A DNA stretch of 64,000 nucleotides from Steroidobacteraceae bacterium (GTDB lineage Bacteria; Pseudomonadota; Gammaproteobacteria; Steroidobacterales; Steroidobacteraceae): the NCBI GenBank assembly GCA_019187495.1, contig JABAQN010000029.1, positions 1-64,000 on the forward strand, given 5' to 3'. The notes below the pieces were generated by a model. That model was not told the origin of the DNA. It did not search any database and saw nothing but the letters and a program-made list of their open reading frames with translations. Both the position numbers and the translations under genes were made by a program. Below, piece after piece: positions 7,971 through 17,880 of this stretch; the stretch's first letter is position 1; each line of letters opens with the position of its first letter.

Positions 7971-8294
7971 TCACACTCCCGTTTCGAGCAACTCGCCGAC
8001 TTCGCTGATCTCGGCGATCGCGCGTACCCGTTCGGGCAACCCTTCGAAACGCAGGTGTCCACCCGCGCGATGGACGGTACCGAGCCAGTCGAGCAGCACT
8101 GCCACGGCGGCGCTGTTCGCGGACTCGAGCCCGCCGCAGTCGACGATCCAGTCGCGCGCACCGCCGCGCACGAAATGCGCGATGCCGGCCGCGCGCGCGA
8201 TGGTGGCCGTGGTGAAATCGAGCGTGCCGCGCAGCGCGAGACGGCCGGGCCCCGTCTCGGCCAGCCGTATCCCGGCGCCGGCGCCCGCCGTCAT
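7971..8294 (-). CDS. mlaB: STAS-domain subunit of the Mla ABC transporter
   Basis: A 107-residue cytoplasmic STAS protein that stabilises the MlaFEDB inner-membrane complex. The sequence shows the STAS pattern: LALRGTLDFTTATIA, then DWIVDCGGLESANSAAVAVLLDWL with Ser/Asn at the turn before the helix. I chose the ATG at 8294 because it overlaps the mlaC stop (ATGA); longer in-frame upstream sequence is arginine-rich shadow of mlaC. It is the last gene of mlaFEDCB. Confidence 0.88.
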   Translation of the reverse strand: MTAGAGAGIRLAETGPGRLALRGTLDFTTATIARAAGIAHFVRGGARDWIVDCGGLESANSAAVAVLLDWLGTVHRAGGHLRFEGLPERVRAIAEISEVGELLETGV

Positions 8295-8929
8295 GCGCCC
8301 TTCTTCTGCGACGCGGGCGCGGCGCCCTGCTCGAGGCGCTCGATGACCGCGTCGAGGCCTTTCTGGTCGATCTCGGCGCCGAAATCCTCGCGGAAGCTCT
8401 TGATGTAGCTCACGCCTTCGATCGTGACATCCCAGGCTTTCCACCCCGAGTCCGTCTTGCGCAGGCTGTAATTGACGGGTACCCGCTCGCCGTTGCTGCG
8501 CCGGACTTCGGTGCGAACCGTCGCGCGCTGTCCGTCCGGGGCAATCTGCGCCGGAAATACTTTCAAGCGGTCGCCGGTGAATTCGGCGAGCGCCGAGCCG
8601 TAATTGCGCAGCATCGACTGGTAGAAGCCCCTGATGAATCGCTCGCGCTGCGAAGCCGACGCGGTGCGCCAGTGCGCGCCCAGCACGAGGCGCGCGGCGT
8701 ACTCCGTGTCGAAATGCGGCAGCAATACCTCATCGACCAGCTGCTCGATCTTCTTCGGGTCCTTGCGATACTCGGCGCGATGCGCATCGAGTTCCTTCAG
8801 CATCGAATTCGCCGCCGACTCGATCAACTGCCCCGGGCCGCTCGCATCCACCGGATCGGCGGCGCGCACGGGCAGCGCGAGCAGCGTGGCGGCGATACCC
8901 GTCACCAGGAAAGCCAGGGACCTGGTCAT
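8291..8929 (-). CDS. mlaC: Periplasmic phospholipid carrier MlaC
   Basis: Soluble carrier moving phospholipid between MlaA and MlaFEDB. The 212-residue product begins with a Sec signal ending LALPVRAA. Typical MlaC features follow: LLPHFDTEYAARLVLG, RFIRGFYQSMLRNYG and a C-terminal WKAWDVTIEGVSYIKSFREDF. The start overlaps the mlaD stop (ATGA) and the end overlaps the mlaB start in the same way. The Gln/Lys-rich tail is lineage-specific. Confidence 0.96.
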   Translation of the reverse strand: MTRSLAFLVTGIAATLLALPVRAADPVDASGPGQLIESAANSMLKELDAHRAEYRKDPKKIEQLVDEVLLPHFDTEYAARLVLGAHWRTASASQRERFIRGFYQSMLRNYGSALAEFTGDRLKVFPAQIAPDGQRATVRTEVRRSNGERVPVNYSLRKTDSGWKAWDVTIEGVSYIKSFREDFGAEIDQKGLDAVIERLEQGAAPASQKKGA

Positions 8930-9435
8930 TTTTTCGCATCCTCCCGCGGTTCGCCGGCGCCACCTGCGCTGCGACCGCTCGCAAAATTCGCAAAGAACTT
9001 GTTGACGAGATTCTCGAGCACGATGGCCGACTGGGTAAACGTGATGGTGCTGCCAGCGTGCAGGTAGGTGTCCGAGCCACCCGGCCCGATGCCGACGTAC
9101 TTGCCGCCGAGCAGGCCCGCCGTCTGGATGCTCGCATCGCTGTCGTCCGGGATGTGGTCGTAGCGCTTGTCGATATCGAGCGTGACGACCGCCTTGAAAT
9201 CGGTCGGGTCGAACGCGATGCCCGCCACACGGCCGATGCGCACGCCCGCGAGAGTCACCGGCGAGCCCACCTTCAGGTCGCCCACATTGTCGAAGCGTGC
9301 GCTCACGCTGTAGCCCGACTGCTCGCCGAGCTGGACTCCGCTGCCCGGCAACTGCGTCGTGAGGAACAGGAGCGCGGCGAAGCCGAGCAGCACGAACAGC
9401 CCGGTACCGATTTCGAGTGCACGATTGGGACGCAT
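8926..9435 (-). CDS. mlaD: MCE-domain substrate-binding subunit MlaD
   Basis: A 169-residue single-pass inner-membrane protein. One N-terminal membrane helix (residues 7-27, EIGTGLFVLLGFAALLFLTT) is followed by one MCE domain: YSVSARFDNVGDLKVGSPVTLAGVRIGRV, with the usual LLGGKYVGI strand near residue 110. MlaD forms a hexameric ring that guides lipid between MlaC and MlaE. The C-terminal helix (AIVLENLVNKFF) matches the family. The tail is Gly/Lys-rich. mlaE ends 13 bases upstream. Confidence 0.96.
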   Translation of the reverse strand: MRPNRALEIGTGLFVLLGFAALLFLTTQLPGSGVQLGEQSGYSVSARFDNVGDLKVGSPVTLAGVRIGRVAGIAFDPTDFKAVVTLDIDKRYDHIPDDSDASIQTAGLLGGKYVGIGPGGSDTYLHAGSTITFTQSAIVLENLVNKFFANFASGRSAGGAGEPREDAKK

Positions 9436-9448
9436 GATTTCGAACCTT

Positions 9449-10216
9449 CTAGAGAAATGCGGCCGTCAGGATGTAGTCGAGCAACAACGTCAGCACGGAC
9501 GACGCCACGACAGTGCGCGTCGTCGCGAGCCCGACGCCCGCGGCGGTCGGTTCGGTATGGTATCCCTCGTACACAGCGATCAGGCTGCACGCGATACCGA
9601 ATACCAGACTCTTGATGAATCCTTCCTGAACATCGTCGAGACGCACCGCGCCCTGCATCTGCGACCAGAACGCGCCGCCGTCGACACCCATCATCTGCAC
9701 GCCGACGAGCTGTGCGCCGAACAGGCCGATCATGCTGAAGATCGCGGCGAGCAACGGCATCGCGATCACCCCGCCGAGGAAGCGCGGCACGACGACCCGC
9801 TGCAGCGGATCGACCGCCATCATCTGCATCGCGGCCAGCTGGTCGGTGGTGCGCATCAGCCCGATCTCGGAGGTGAGCGCGGTGCCGGCGCGCCCCGCGA
9901 ACAGCAGCGCGGTCACGACCGGGCCGAGTTCCTTCAACAGTCCGAGCGCCGCCGCCACACCGAGCGCATCCTCCGAACCGAAGCGCTGCAGCAGGTCGAA
10001 ACCCTGCAGCCCGAGCACCATGCCGACGAACAGGCCGCACAGCATGATGATGATCAGCGAACGCGCGCCGGCGTTGTAGATCTGGTGCACGATGAGTCGC
10101 GGCCGCGCGAGCGCGGGCAGGAGCTGGGCGAGGATCGCCGCGAGGAACACCACGACCGCGCCGACGCGCCGCAGCGCACCCGTGACCAGTCCGTCGCGTA
10201 CCAGGGGCCCGGTCAT
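9449..10216 (-). CDS. mlaE: Mla ABC transporter permease MlaE
   Basis: A 255-residue inner-membrane permease of the MlaE/YrbE family. It has an N-terminal amphipathic helix and about five membrane segments, with the family signatures IYNAGARSLIIIMLCGLFVGMVL, GLLKELGPVVTALLFAGR and ALTSEIGLMRTTDQ. The start ATG overlaps the mlaF stop by four bases. It pairs with the ATPase MlaF. Confidence 0.97.
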   Translation of the reverse strand: MTGPLVRDGLVTGALRRVGAVVVFLAAILAQLLPALARPRLIVHQIYNAGARSLIIIMLCGLFVGMVLGLQGFDLLQRFGSEDALGVAAALGLLKELGPVVTALLFAGRAGTALTSEIGLMRTTDQLAAMQMMAVDPLQRVVVPRFLGGVIAMPLLAAIFSMIGLFGAQLVGVQMMGVDGGAFWSQMQGAVRLDDVQEGFIKSLVFGIACSLIAVYEGYHTEPTAAGVGLATTRTVVASSVLTLLLDYILTAAFL

Positions 10217-11079
10217 GCGCTTCTCCGGCCGCCCGCCGGCGTGCGGCTGCCGAGCAGTTCATCGCGATAGTCGGGTGCCGGGTAGTGAAACGGCACCGGG
10301 CCGTCCGCGACACCGTCGAGGAACTGGCGCACGACTTCGGAATCGCTGCGCCGCAGGTCCTCGGGGCTGCCCGACGCGACGCATCGACCCTGCGACAGCA
10401 GGAAGCTGTCGTCGGCGATCGCCGCGAGTTCGTGCACGTCGTGGGAGACGACGATGCTCGTGATGCCGAGCACGCGATTCATCTGGCGAATGAGCCGCAC
10501 GATCACGCCCATCGAAATCGGGTCGAGGCCGACGAAGGGCTCGTCGTAGATCAGTATCTCCGGATCCATCACCACCGCGCGGGCGAGCGCGACACGACGC
10601 GCCATGCCGCCGGAAAGTTCGGCCGGCATCATGCGTGCGGCGCCGCGCAGTCCGACCGCGTGCAGCTTCGTCAGCACGAGCTCGCGGACCAGGGGCTCGG
10701 GGAGGTCCGTGTGTTCGCGCACCGGAAAGGCGACGTTCTCGAACACGTCGAGGTCGGTCAGCAGCGCGCCGTTCTGGAACAGCATGCCGGTGCGGCGGCG
10801 CAGCGCAAAGAGTTCGCGACGCCCGAGGCTCGCCACCCGCTCTCCCCAGACACGCACCTCGCCTTCGGTCGGCGCGGCCTGCCCGGTGATGAGGCGCAGC
10901 AATGTCGTCTTGCCGGTGCCGCTCGGGCCCATGATCGCGGTGACCCGGCCACGGCGCGCCACGAGATCGAGCCCCGCGAAAACCTCGCGGCGCCCGACCG
11001 AGTAATGCACACCCCTGACCTCGACCACCGCGTCGCCGGCGGGTGCCGACGACACGGTCGGGCGATCGGAATCCGTCAC
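10213..11079 (-). CDS. mlaF: Mla ABC transporter ATPase MlaF
   Basis: A 288-residue ATP-binding subunit. It shows Walker A GPSGTGKTT, the signature LSGGMARRVALARA, Walker B ILIYDEPFVGLDP and the switch His in IVVSHDVHE. The C-terminal extension after residue 245 (DGVADGPVPFHYPAPDY) is the tail known in MlaF proteins to contact neighbouring subunits. It is the first gene of mlaFEDCB and starts 22 bases after the end of the class I aldolase gene, so read-through from the aldolase promoter is possible. Confidence 0.96.
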   Translation of the reverse strand: MTDSDRPTVSSAPAGDAVVEVRGVHYSVGRREVFAGLDLVARRGRVTAIMGPSGTGKTTLLRLITGQAAPTEGEVRVWGERVASLGRRELFALRRRTGMLFQNGALLTDLDVFENVAFPVREHTDLPEPLVRELVLTKLHAVGLRGAARMMPAELSGGMARRVALARAVVMDPEILIYDEPFVGLDPISMGVIVRLIRQMNRVLGITSIVVSHDVHELAAIADDSFLLSQGRCVASGSPEDLRRSDSEVVRQFLDGVADGPVPFHYPAPDYRDELLGSRTPAGGRRSA

Positions 11080-11101
11080 GCGCCTGAAGTGCCGCAGCCG
11101 C

Positions 11102-12124
11102 TCAGGCGGCTTCGGCCTCCTGCGAAGCGGCGTATCGGCCCGTCGTTGCCAGCCCGTTCAGGCGCGCGCGCTTGGCAAACTCCTTTTGTCCCGACGCGAA
11201 CGCCGCGGCCTTGCCACCCCAGGCCTTGAGCGCCGTGTCCTGCAGCGCACGCCCGTAGCTGAAGGTGAGATTCCATGGCAACGGCCCAAGCTGGTTCATC
11301 AGCGACAGGTGCAACGTCGCCTCGGGCGAGCTCTGGCCGCCCGACAGGAACGCGATGCCGGGCACCGCTGTCGGCACGTGGCGCTTCAACGTTCGCACCG
11401 TGGCTTCGGCCACCTGCTGCGGCCCCGCCCGATTCGCGGCCTTCTTTCCGGAAATCACCATGTTCGGCTTCAGCACCATGCCTTCGAGATGGATGCGATG
11501 CAGGTCGAGCTGGTGGAACACTTCGGCGAGCACCGCGTTCGTGACTTCTTCGCAGCGTTCGAGCGAGTGGCCGCCGTCCATCAGCACTTCGGGTTCGACA
11601 ATCGGGACAATCTGTTGTTCCTGGCAGAGCGCCGCATAACGCGCGAGCGCGTGCGCATTCGCCTCGATGCCGAAGCGCGACGGGACGCCGTCGGCAATGT
11701 CGATCACCGCGCGCCACTTCGCCAAGCGGGCACCGAGCTTGTAGTACTCGATGAGCCGCTCGCGCAGGCCGTCGAGCCCCTCGGTGATCGTCTCGCCCGG
11801 AAAGCCCGCCAGCGCCTTCGCGCCGAGGTCCACCTTGATGCCGGGCAGCACGCCCTGCTTCTCGAGCCAGGCCGGGAACGGCACGCCGCCCTGGGTCTTC
11901 TGGCGCAGTGTTTCGTCGTAGAAGATCACGCCGCTGATCCACTGGCCGATCCCGGGCGTCGTGAACAGCATCTCGCGATATCCGCGCCGATGCTCTTCGG
12001 TGGATTCGAGCTGGATCGCGTCAAAACGCTTCTTGATGGTGCCGGAGCTTTCGTCCGCCGCGAGAATGCCCTTGTCCTTCGCGACCATCGCCCGCGCAAC
12101 GCGCTCGAGTCCTGTCCTGTCCAT
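11102..12124 (-). CDS. Class I fructose-bisphosphate aldolase
   Basis: Cleaves fructose 1,6-bisphosphate to dihydroxyacetone phosphate and glyceraldehyde 3-phosphate by a Schiff-base mechanism. The 340-residue product is of the eukaryote-like class I type: KGILAADESSGTIKKRF near the N-terminus, LPGIKVDLGAKAL, IVEPEVLMDG, the Schiff-base Lys in GMVLKPNMVI and PGIAFLSGGQSSPEA. I took the ATG at 12124 (MDRTGLERVARAMV) over an in-frame ATG 51 bases upstream, which precedes the family's normal N-terminus and lies close to the promoter. Class I enzymes of this kind occur in several Gammaproteobacteria. Confidence 0.95.
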   Translation of the reverse strand: MDRTGLERVARAMVAKDKGILAADESSGTIKKRFDAIQLESTEEHRRGYREMLFTTPGIGQWISGVIFYDETLRQKTQGGVPFPAWLEKQGVLPGIKVDLGAKALAGFPGETITEGLDGLRERLIEYYKLGARLAKWRAVIDIADGVPSRFGIEANAHALARYAALCQEQQIVPIVEPEVLMDGGHSLERCEEVTNAVLAEVFHQLDLHRIHLEGMVLKPNMVISGKKAANRAGPQQVAEATVRTLKRHVPTAVPGIAFLSGGQSSPEATLHLSLMNQLGPLPWNLTFSYGRALQDTALKAWGGKAAAFASGQKEFAKRARLNGLATTGRYAASQEAEAA

Positions 12125-12164
12125 CGCCGTAGCCCCTCTGTCAGTGTGATCCTGCGGACCGCCC

Positions 12165-12170
12165 ATTATA
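12165..12170 (-). promoter_or_regulatory. -10 element of the aldolase promoter
   Basis: A perfect TATAAT on the minus strand, 40 bases upstream of the aldolase ATG. Its -35 region would overlap the -35 region of the divergent Rrf2/suf promoter and an inverted repeat at 12171-12187. No good -35 hexamer is seen, which may mean activator dependence. Confidence 0.55.
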
Positions 12171-12187
12171 GCCAAACGAAATTTGGC
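12171..12187. promoter_or_regulatory. Inverted repeat shared by the aldolase and suf promoters
   Basis: GCCAAA (12171-12176) and TTTGGC (12182-12187) form a perfect inverted repeat with a 5-bp spacer. It abuts the aldolase -10 and covers the candidate suf -35 (TTGGCA at 12183-12188). It may be an operator or a consequence of the back-to-back promoters. No regulator can be assigned. Confidence 0.4.
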
Positions 12188-12197
12188 AGCGCTCCGT

Positions 12198-12222
12198 AAA
12201 GAGGACTAAAATAGTCCCCTAT
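12198..12222 (+). promoter_or_regulatory. IscR/Rrf2-type operator overlapping the suf promoter
   Basis: The 25-bp site contains the palindromic core GGACTAAAATAGTCC (12203-12217) and ends in CTAT, close to the type 1 IscR consensus (GACT...AGTC core with outer AT-rich arms). It covers a -10 TAAAAT (12207-12212) spaced 18 bp from TTGGCA (12183-12188) and ends right at the ATG of the Rrf2 gene. The placement predicts autorepression of the regulator-suf operon by its Fe-S-bound first product. Confidence 0.75.
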
Positions 12223-12699
12223 ATGATCCGCATCAGCCGCCTGACCGACTATGCCACGGTGATCCTCGCCGCGCTGGCGCGCTCGCCGACACCGCAGCTG
12301 ACCGCGGCCGCGCTCGCCGCGCGCACCCGCATCGCACCGCCTACCGTCAGCAAGCTGCTGAAGCAGATGCATCGCGCCGGGCTCGTCGCATCGACGCGCG
12401 GCCTGCGCGGCGGCTATCAACTCGCGCGCAGCGCCGACCGCATCAGCGCGGCGGCGATCCTCGATGCCCTCGAAGGGCCGGTGGCGCTCACTGAATGCGC
12501 GCTGCATCAGGGGCTATGCGATATCGAGAACCACTGCCGGGTGTCGCGGGCCTGGCAGAGCGTGAGCGGCGCCATTCGCCGCTCGCTGCAGGATGTCACG
12601 CTCGCGCAACTCGCCGGACTGGAAAGCGAGCCGTCGCGCCTGCCGACCCTCGAGCACGAGGTGAAGATCATCGGCGCGCGGACGCGGAGCACGCCATGA
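12223..12699 (+). CDS. Rrf2-family Fe-S regulator of the suf operon
   Basis: A 158-residue transcription factor with an Rrf2 winged helix: [19 protein letters not shown], then [21 protein letters not shown] (recognition helix) and [13 protein letters not shown] (wing). Three Cys are placed C-x6-C-x5-C ([15 protein letters not shown]), the cluster-ligand pattern of IscR-like proteins. This is the regulator usually found at the head of proteobacterial suf operons. It likely represses its own operon through the operator at 12198-12222 when holding an Fe-S cluster. Its stop overlaps the sufB start (ATGA). Confidence 0.93.
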   Translation: MIRISRLTDYATVILAALARSPTPQLTAAALAARTRIAPPTVSKLLKQMHRAGLVASTRGLRGGYQLARSADRISAAAILDALEGPVALTECALHQGLCDIENHCRVSRAWQSVSGAIRRSLQDVTLAQLAGLESEPSRLPTLEHEVKIIGARTRSTP

Positions 12700-14144
12700 C
12701 TGAAGCGGCCGAACTCGAGCAACTCGTCGGGCGCAGCTACCGCCACGGCTTCGTGACCGATATCGAGTCGGACACGGTGCCGCCGGGTCTCGACGAGAAT
12801 GTCATCCGGCTGATCTCGCGCAAGAAGGGCGAGCCGCAGTTCCTGCTCGACTGGCGACTGAAGGCATTCCGGCACTGGCGCGGGATGCGCGAACCGCTGT
12901 GGGCGCACGTGCGCTTCGACCCGATCGACTACCAGGACATCTCCTACTACTCGGCGCCGAAGAGCGAAGTGAAGAACGCCCCGAAGAGCCTCGACGAAGT
13001 CGACCCGAAGCTCCTCGCGACGTACGAGAAACTCGGCGTGCCGCTGCACGAACGCGCGCGCCTCGCGGGTGTCGCGGTCGATGCGGTCTTCGACAGTGTC
13101 TCGGTGGCCACCACCTTCCGGGAGAAACTCGCGAAGGCCGGCGTCATTTTCTGTTCCTTCTCGGATGCGGTCCGCGATCACCCCGCGCTCATCGAGCGCT
13201 ACCTCGGCACCGTGGTGCCCTACACGGACAATTTCTTCGCGACGCTGAACTCGGCGGTGTTCACCGACGGCTCGTTCGTCTACGTGCCGAAGGGCGTGCG
13301 CTGCCCGATGGAACTGTCGACCTATTTCCGCATCAATGCGGCCAAGACGGGCCAGTTCGAGCGCACGCTGATCATCGCCGACGCGGGCTCGCACGTCTCC
13401 TATCTCGAGGGCTGCACGGCTCCGATGCGCGACGAGAACCAGTTGCACGCCGCGGTGGTGGAACTCGTCGCGCTCGACGATGCGAAGATCAAGTACTCGA
13501 CCGTGCAGAACTGGTACCCGGGCGACGAGAACGGCATCGGTGGCATCTACAACTTCGTCACCAAGCGCGGCGATTGCCGCGGCCGCAATTCGCATATCGC
13601 GTGGACGCAGGTCGAGACCGGGTCCGCGATCACCTGGAAATACCCGGGCTGCGTGCTCCGCGGCGAGGGCTCGGTCGGCGAGTTCTATTCGGTTGCAACG
13701 GCGACCAACTACCAGCAGGCCGACACCGGCACGAAGATGATCCACATCGGGAAAAACACCCGCAGCACCATCGTCTCGAAGGGCATTTCCGCCGGCCACG
13801 GCCAGAATACCTATCGCGGGCTCGTGAAGATCCTGCCGGGCGCGCACGGCGCCCGCAATTTCACGCAGTGCGACTCGCTGCTGATGGGCGGCGACTGCGG
13901 CGCGCACACTTTTCCGTACGTCGAGGTCAAGAACGCGACCGCGACCGTCGAACACGAGGCGAGCACCTCGAAGATCAGCGAGGACCAGCTCTTCTATTGT
14001 CTGCAACGCGGCATCGCCCAGGAGGATGCCGTCAACATGATCGTGAGCGGCTTCTGCAAGAGCGTCTTCCGGGAGCTGCCGATGGAATTTGCCGTCGAGG
14101 CGCAGAACCTCCTCGCGGTGACTCTCGAAGGCGCGGTGGGTTGA
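12696..14144 (+). CDS. sufB: Fe-S cluster assembly scaffold subunit SufB
   Basis: Part of the SufBC2D complex on which Fe-S clusters are built. The 482-residue product has family motifs including [60 protein letters not shown], the catalytic-site region [20 protein letters not shown] and a C-terminal [15 protein letters not shown]. The chosen ATG overlaps the regulator stop; sequence further upstream is out-of-frame regulator. SufB receives sulfur from SufS via an acceptor, here presumably SufU. Confidence 0.97.
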   Translation: MTEAAELEQLVGRSYRHGFVTDIESDTVPPGLDENVIRLISRKKGEPQFLLDWRLKAFRHWRGMREPLWAHVRFDPIDYQDISYYSAPKSEVKNAPKSLDEVDPKLLATYEKLGVPLHERARLAGVAVDAVFDSVSVATTFREKLAKAGVIFCSFSDAVRDHPALIERYLGTVVPYTDNFFATLNSAVFTDGSFVYVPKGVRCPMELSTYFRINAAKTGQFERTLIIADAGSHVSYLEGCTAPMRDENQLHAAVVELVALDDAKIKYSTVQNWYPGDENGIGGIYNFVTKRGDCRGRNSHIAWTQVETGSAITWKYPGCVLRGEGSVGEFYSVATATNYQQADTGTKMIHIGKNTRSTIVSKGISAGHGQNTYRGLVKILPGAHGARNFTQCDSLLMGGDCGAHTFPYVEVKNATATVEHEASTSKISEDQLFYCLQRGIAQEDAVNMIVSGFCKSVFRELPMEFAVEAQNLLAVTLEGAVG

Positions 14145-14146
14145 CC

Positions 14147-14895
<749 letters not shown>

Positions 14896-14899
<4 letters not shown>

Positions 14900-16188
14900 A
14901 CGCCCTCGCGCGCCTCACCGCCGATCACGCGGCGATCGTCGATTCGCTGCCCGCGGGCGTCGTCGCGCGTGACGCGCGGCGCGCGGCGCTCGCTGGAGTG
15001 GAGAAGCACGGACTGCCGGTGAATCGCGACGAGAACTGGCGCTATGCGAACCTGCGCCCGCTCGAATCGCTGCGGTTTGCGCCGCCGCTCGCGCTCACGC
15101 CCGATGCGATCGAACGCGCACGCGCGATCCTCCCGCCGCCGTTGCCGGGATTCGACCGGTATGTCGTCGTCGATGGCCTCTACGCGTCCGCGTTGTCGGC
15201 GGCACCCGGCCTCGCCGCCGGCGTACGGGTGGAGCCCGGCGCGCTCGATCCCGCATTCGCGGCCGACGGCGTCGATCATCGCTTCGGCGCCCTCGCCGTC
15301 GCGTTCGCTCCCGAGGTCCTCTCGGTCACCGCGGACTCCGGCGCCGGGCGCGACATCGAAGTGCTGTGCGTGGCCACCGCGCCAGGCACGGCCCATGGCG
15401 CCTATCCGGCGTTGACCGTGCGCGCCGCGCCCGGCTCCCGGCTGCGCCTCGTCGAACGCCACATCGGCATCGACGCGGAACCGACCTTCACGAACGGCGC
15501 CGTCGATCTCGCGATCGGCCGGGATGCGGAAGTGCGCCACGTGCGGCTGCAGCAGCTCGGCGCGCAGGCGACGCATGTCGAGACATTGCGCGCCACGATC
15601 GCGACGGGCGGGCACTACTGTCTCGATGAAGTGGCCCTCGGCGCCGCGTCTTCGCGCACGACGTGGCACGCGCGACTCGCCGAACGCGGCGCCCGCATCA
15701 CCTATGCGCGCTCCGTCGCGATCGACGACACGCAGGTCAACGACACTTATGCGGCCATCGAGCACGCGGCGCCGGATACCGGAACCGTCGAGGATTTCCG
15801 CGGCATCGCCGCGGGTCGTGCGCGCGTGGCGTTCAATGGCCATATCCTGATGCGGCCGGGGGCGGCGCGCTCGGCATCGCGCCAGTCGCTGAAGGGCCTG
15901 CTGGCCGGTCCCGGCACCGAAGTCGACGTCCGGCCGCAACTCGAGATCTACACCGACGATGTCAAGGCGAGCCACGGCGCCACCGCCGGCAAGCTCGACG
16001 AGCAGATGCTGTTCTACCTGCTCTCGCGCGGCATCGATCCGCGCACGGCCCGCAGTCTCCTCAAGTGGGCGTTCCTGACCGAACTCGTCGCGCGCATCGC
16101 GATCCCGGCGCTGCGCGGTGAAATCGAGCGCGCGTTCGCCCGGCGCTTCACCGGCGAGGACGCCGTGGTCACGCAGGAGCTGGCATGA
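14896..16188 (+). CDS. sufD: Fe-S cluster assembly subunit SufD
   Basis: A 430-residue SufB paralogue that completes the SufBC2D scaffold and helps iron entry. The N-terminal part has NRDENWRYANLRPL, and the C-terminal beta-helix region includes FNGHILMRPGA, DVRPQLEIYTDDVKASHGATAGKLDEQMLFYLLSRGI, with the conserved His of KASHGA. Four-base overlaps join it to sufC and sufS, pointing to tight coupling. Confidence 0.96.
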
Positions 16189-17435
16189 AAGCCGCCGCGC
16201 TCGCGAGCCGCGGCCGCGCCTACGACGTCGCGCGGGTACGCGCGGACTTCCCGATCCTCTCCCGGCGGGTCAATGATCGCCCGCTCGCCTATCTCGACAG
16301 CGCGGCGTCGTCCCAGCGCCCCCGCGCCGTGATCGATGCCGTGACGCGCTATGAAACGCACTGCCACTCCAATGTGCATCGCGGCGTGCACACGCTGTCG
16401 CAGGAGGCCACCACGGCATTCGAGGGCGCGCGCGAACGCGTGCGGCGCTTCCTGAATGCGCGCTCGCCGAAGGAGATCATTTTCACGCGCGGCACGACCG
16501 AGGCGATCAACCTCGTCGCGAACTCCTTTGCGCGGCCGCGGCTCGGGCCGGGCGACGAGATACTGATCACCTGGCTCGAGCATCACGCGAACATCGTTCC
16601 GTGGCAGATGGCCTGCGCCGCGACCGGCGCAAAGCTTCGGGTCGCGCCGATCGACGAGCGCGGCGAGCTGCGCTTCGATGGCTTCGAGGCGCTGCTCTCG
16701 CCGCGCACGCGGCTCGTCGCGGTCGCGCAGGTGTCGAACGCGCTCGGCACGGTGTTGCCGGTCGAGCGGATCGTCAGGGCCGCGCACGAGCGCGGCATCC
16801 CGGTGCTGCTCGACGGGGCGCAGGCCGCGGCGCACGGCGGCATCGACGTGCAGGCGCTCGATTGCGATTTCTATGCGTTCTCCGGTCACAAGCTGTACGG
16901 CCCCACCGGCATCGGCGTGCTGTACGGCCGCGAAGCATTGCTGCGCGAAATGCCCCCGTGGCAGGGCGGCGGCGACATGATCCTGTCGGTCACGTTCGAG
17001 GGCACGACCTGGAACGAGCTGCCATGGAAATTCGAGGCCGGCACGCCGAACATCTCGGGCGCGGTGGGTCTCGGCGCGGCGATCGATTATCTCGGGTCGA
17101 TCGACCCCGCCGCCGTGCACGCGCACGAGCAGGCACTGCTCGCGACCGCGACTGCCGCACTGCTGCGCATCCCCGGCCTGCGCGTGATCGGCACGGCCGC
17201 GGCGAAGGCGGCCGTCATTTCCTTCACGATCGACGGCATCCATCCGCACGATCTCGGGACGATCCTCGACCACGAGGGGGTCGCGATCCGCACCGGACAT
17301 CATTGCGCGATGCCGGTGATGGACTACTTCGGGGTGCCCGCGACCGCGCGCGCCTCGTTCGCGTGCTACAACGACGAAGGCGACATCGACCGGCTGGTCA
17401 CGGCGCTGCAGCGGGCACGCGAGGTGTTTGCCTGA
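16185..17435 (+). CDS. sufS: Cysteine desulfurase SufS
   Basis: A PLP enzyme that removes sulfur from cysteine to give alanine and an enzyme persulfide. The 416-residue product has FPILSRRVNDRPLAYLDSAASSQ, HRGVHTLSQEAT, the PLP Lys in YAFSGHKLYGPTGIG and the active-site Cys in RTGHHCAMPVMDYF. This is the class II (SufS) type. It overlaps sufD at the start and shares its final stop base with the sufU ATG. Confidence 0.97.
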   Translation: MKAAALASRGRAYDVARVRADFPILSRRVNDRPLAYLDSAASSQRPRAVIDAVTRYETHCHSNVHRGVHTLSQEATTAFEGARERVRRFLNARSPKEIIFTRGTTEAINLVANSFARPRLGPGDEILITWLEHHANIVPWQMACAATGAKLRVAPIDERGELRFDGFEALLSPRTRLVAVAQVSNALGTVLPVERIVRAAHERGIPVLLDGAQAAAHGGIDVQALDCDFYAFSGHKLYGPTGIGVLYGREALLREMPPWQGGGDMILSVTFEGTTWNELPWKFEAGTPNISGAVGLGAAIDYLGSIDPAAVHAHEQALLATATAALLRIPGLRVIGTAAAKAAVISFTIDGIHPHDLGTILDHEGVAIRTGHHCAMPVMDYFGVPATARASFACYNDEGDIDRLVTALQRAREVFA

Positions 17436-17878
17436 TGGACCTGAAGGACCTCTACCGCGACGTGATCCTCGACCACAATCGCCAGCCACGCAATTTCGGG
17501 CCGCTGTCGCCCGCCGACGCCAGCGCCGATGGCCACAATCCGCTCTGCGGCGATCGCCTCACCGTGTACCTGCGGCTCGACGGCGACACCATCCGCGACG
17601 TGCACTTCGACGGCAAGGGCTGCGCGATCTCGGTCGCCTCCGCATCGCTGATGACCGAAGCCGTCAAGGGCAAGGACCGGCGTGCGATCGCGAACCTGTT
17701 CGAGGAAGTGCACGCGACCCTCACGGGCGATGCCGCGACGCCGCCCGCCTCGCTCGGCAAGCTCGCGGCGCTTTCCGGCGTGCGCGAATTTCCGGCGCGC
17801 GTCAAATGCGCGAGCCTCTGCTGGCACACCCTCAACGCCGCGCTGGCGCACGAATGCGCGCCGGTCACGACGGAGTAA
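17435..17878 (+). CDS. sufU: SufU/IscU-like sulfur acceptor
   Basis: A 147-residue NifU-N-fold protein. Conserved ligands are present in NPLCGD, GKGCAISVASASLM and VKCASLCWHTL, so the Cys-Asp-Cys-Cys set typical of zinc-type SufU is kept. In Gram-positive bacteria SufU accepts persulfide from SufS and replaces SufE; the same is inferred here because no sufE is in this operon. An extra Cys lies four residues after the last ligand (CASLC). ATG at 17435 overlaps the sufS stop by one base. Confidence 0.93.
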   Translation: MDLKDLYRDVILDHNRQPRNFGPLSPADASADGHNPLCGDRLTVYLRLDGDTIRDVHFDGKGCAISVASASLMTEAVKGKDRRAIANLFEEVHATLTGDAATPPASLGKLAALSGVREFPARVKCASLCWHTLNAALAHECAPVTTE

Positions 17879-17880
17879 CG

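Noticed and set aside
12141-12150. GTGTGATCCTG near the aldolase start as a CRP site
   Set aside because: Only one half-site is present; no matching TCACA at the right distance.
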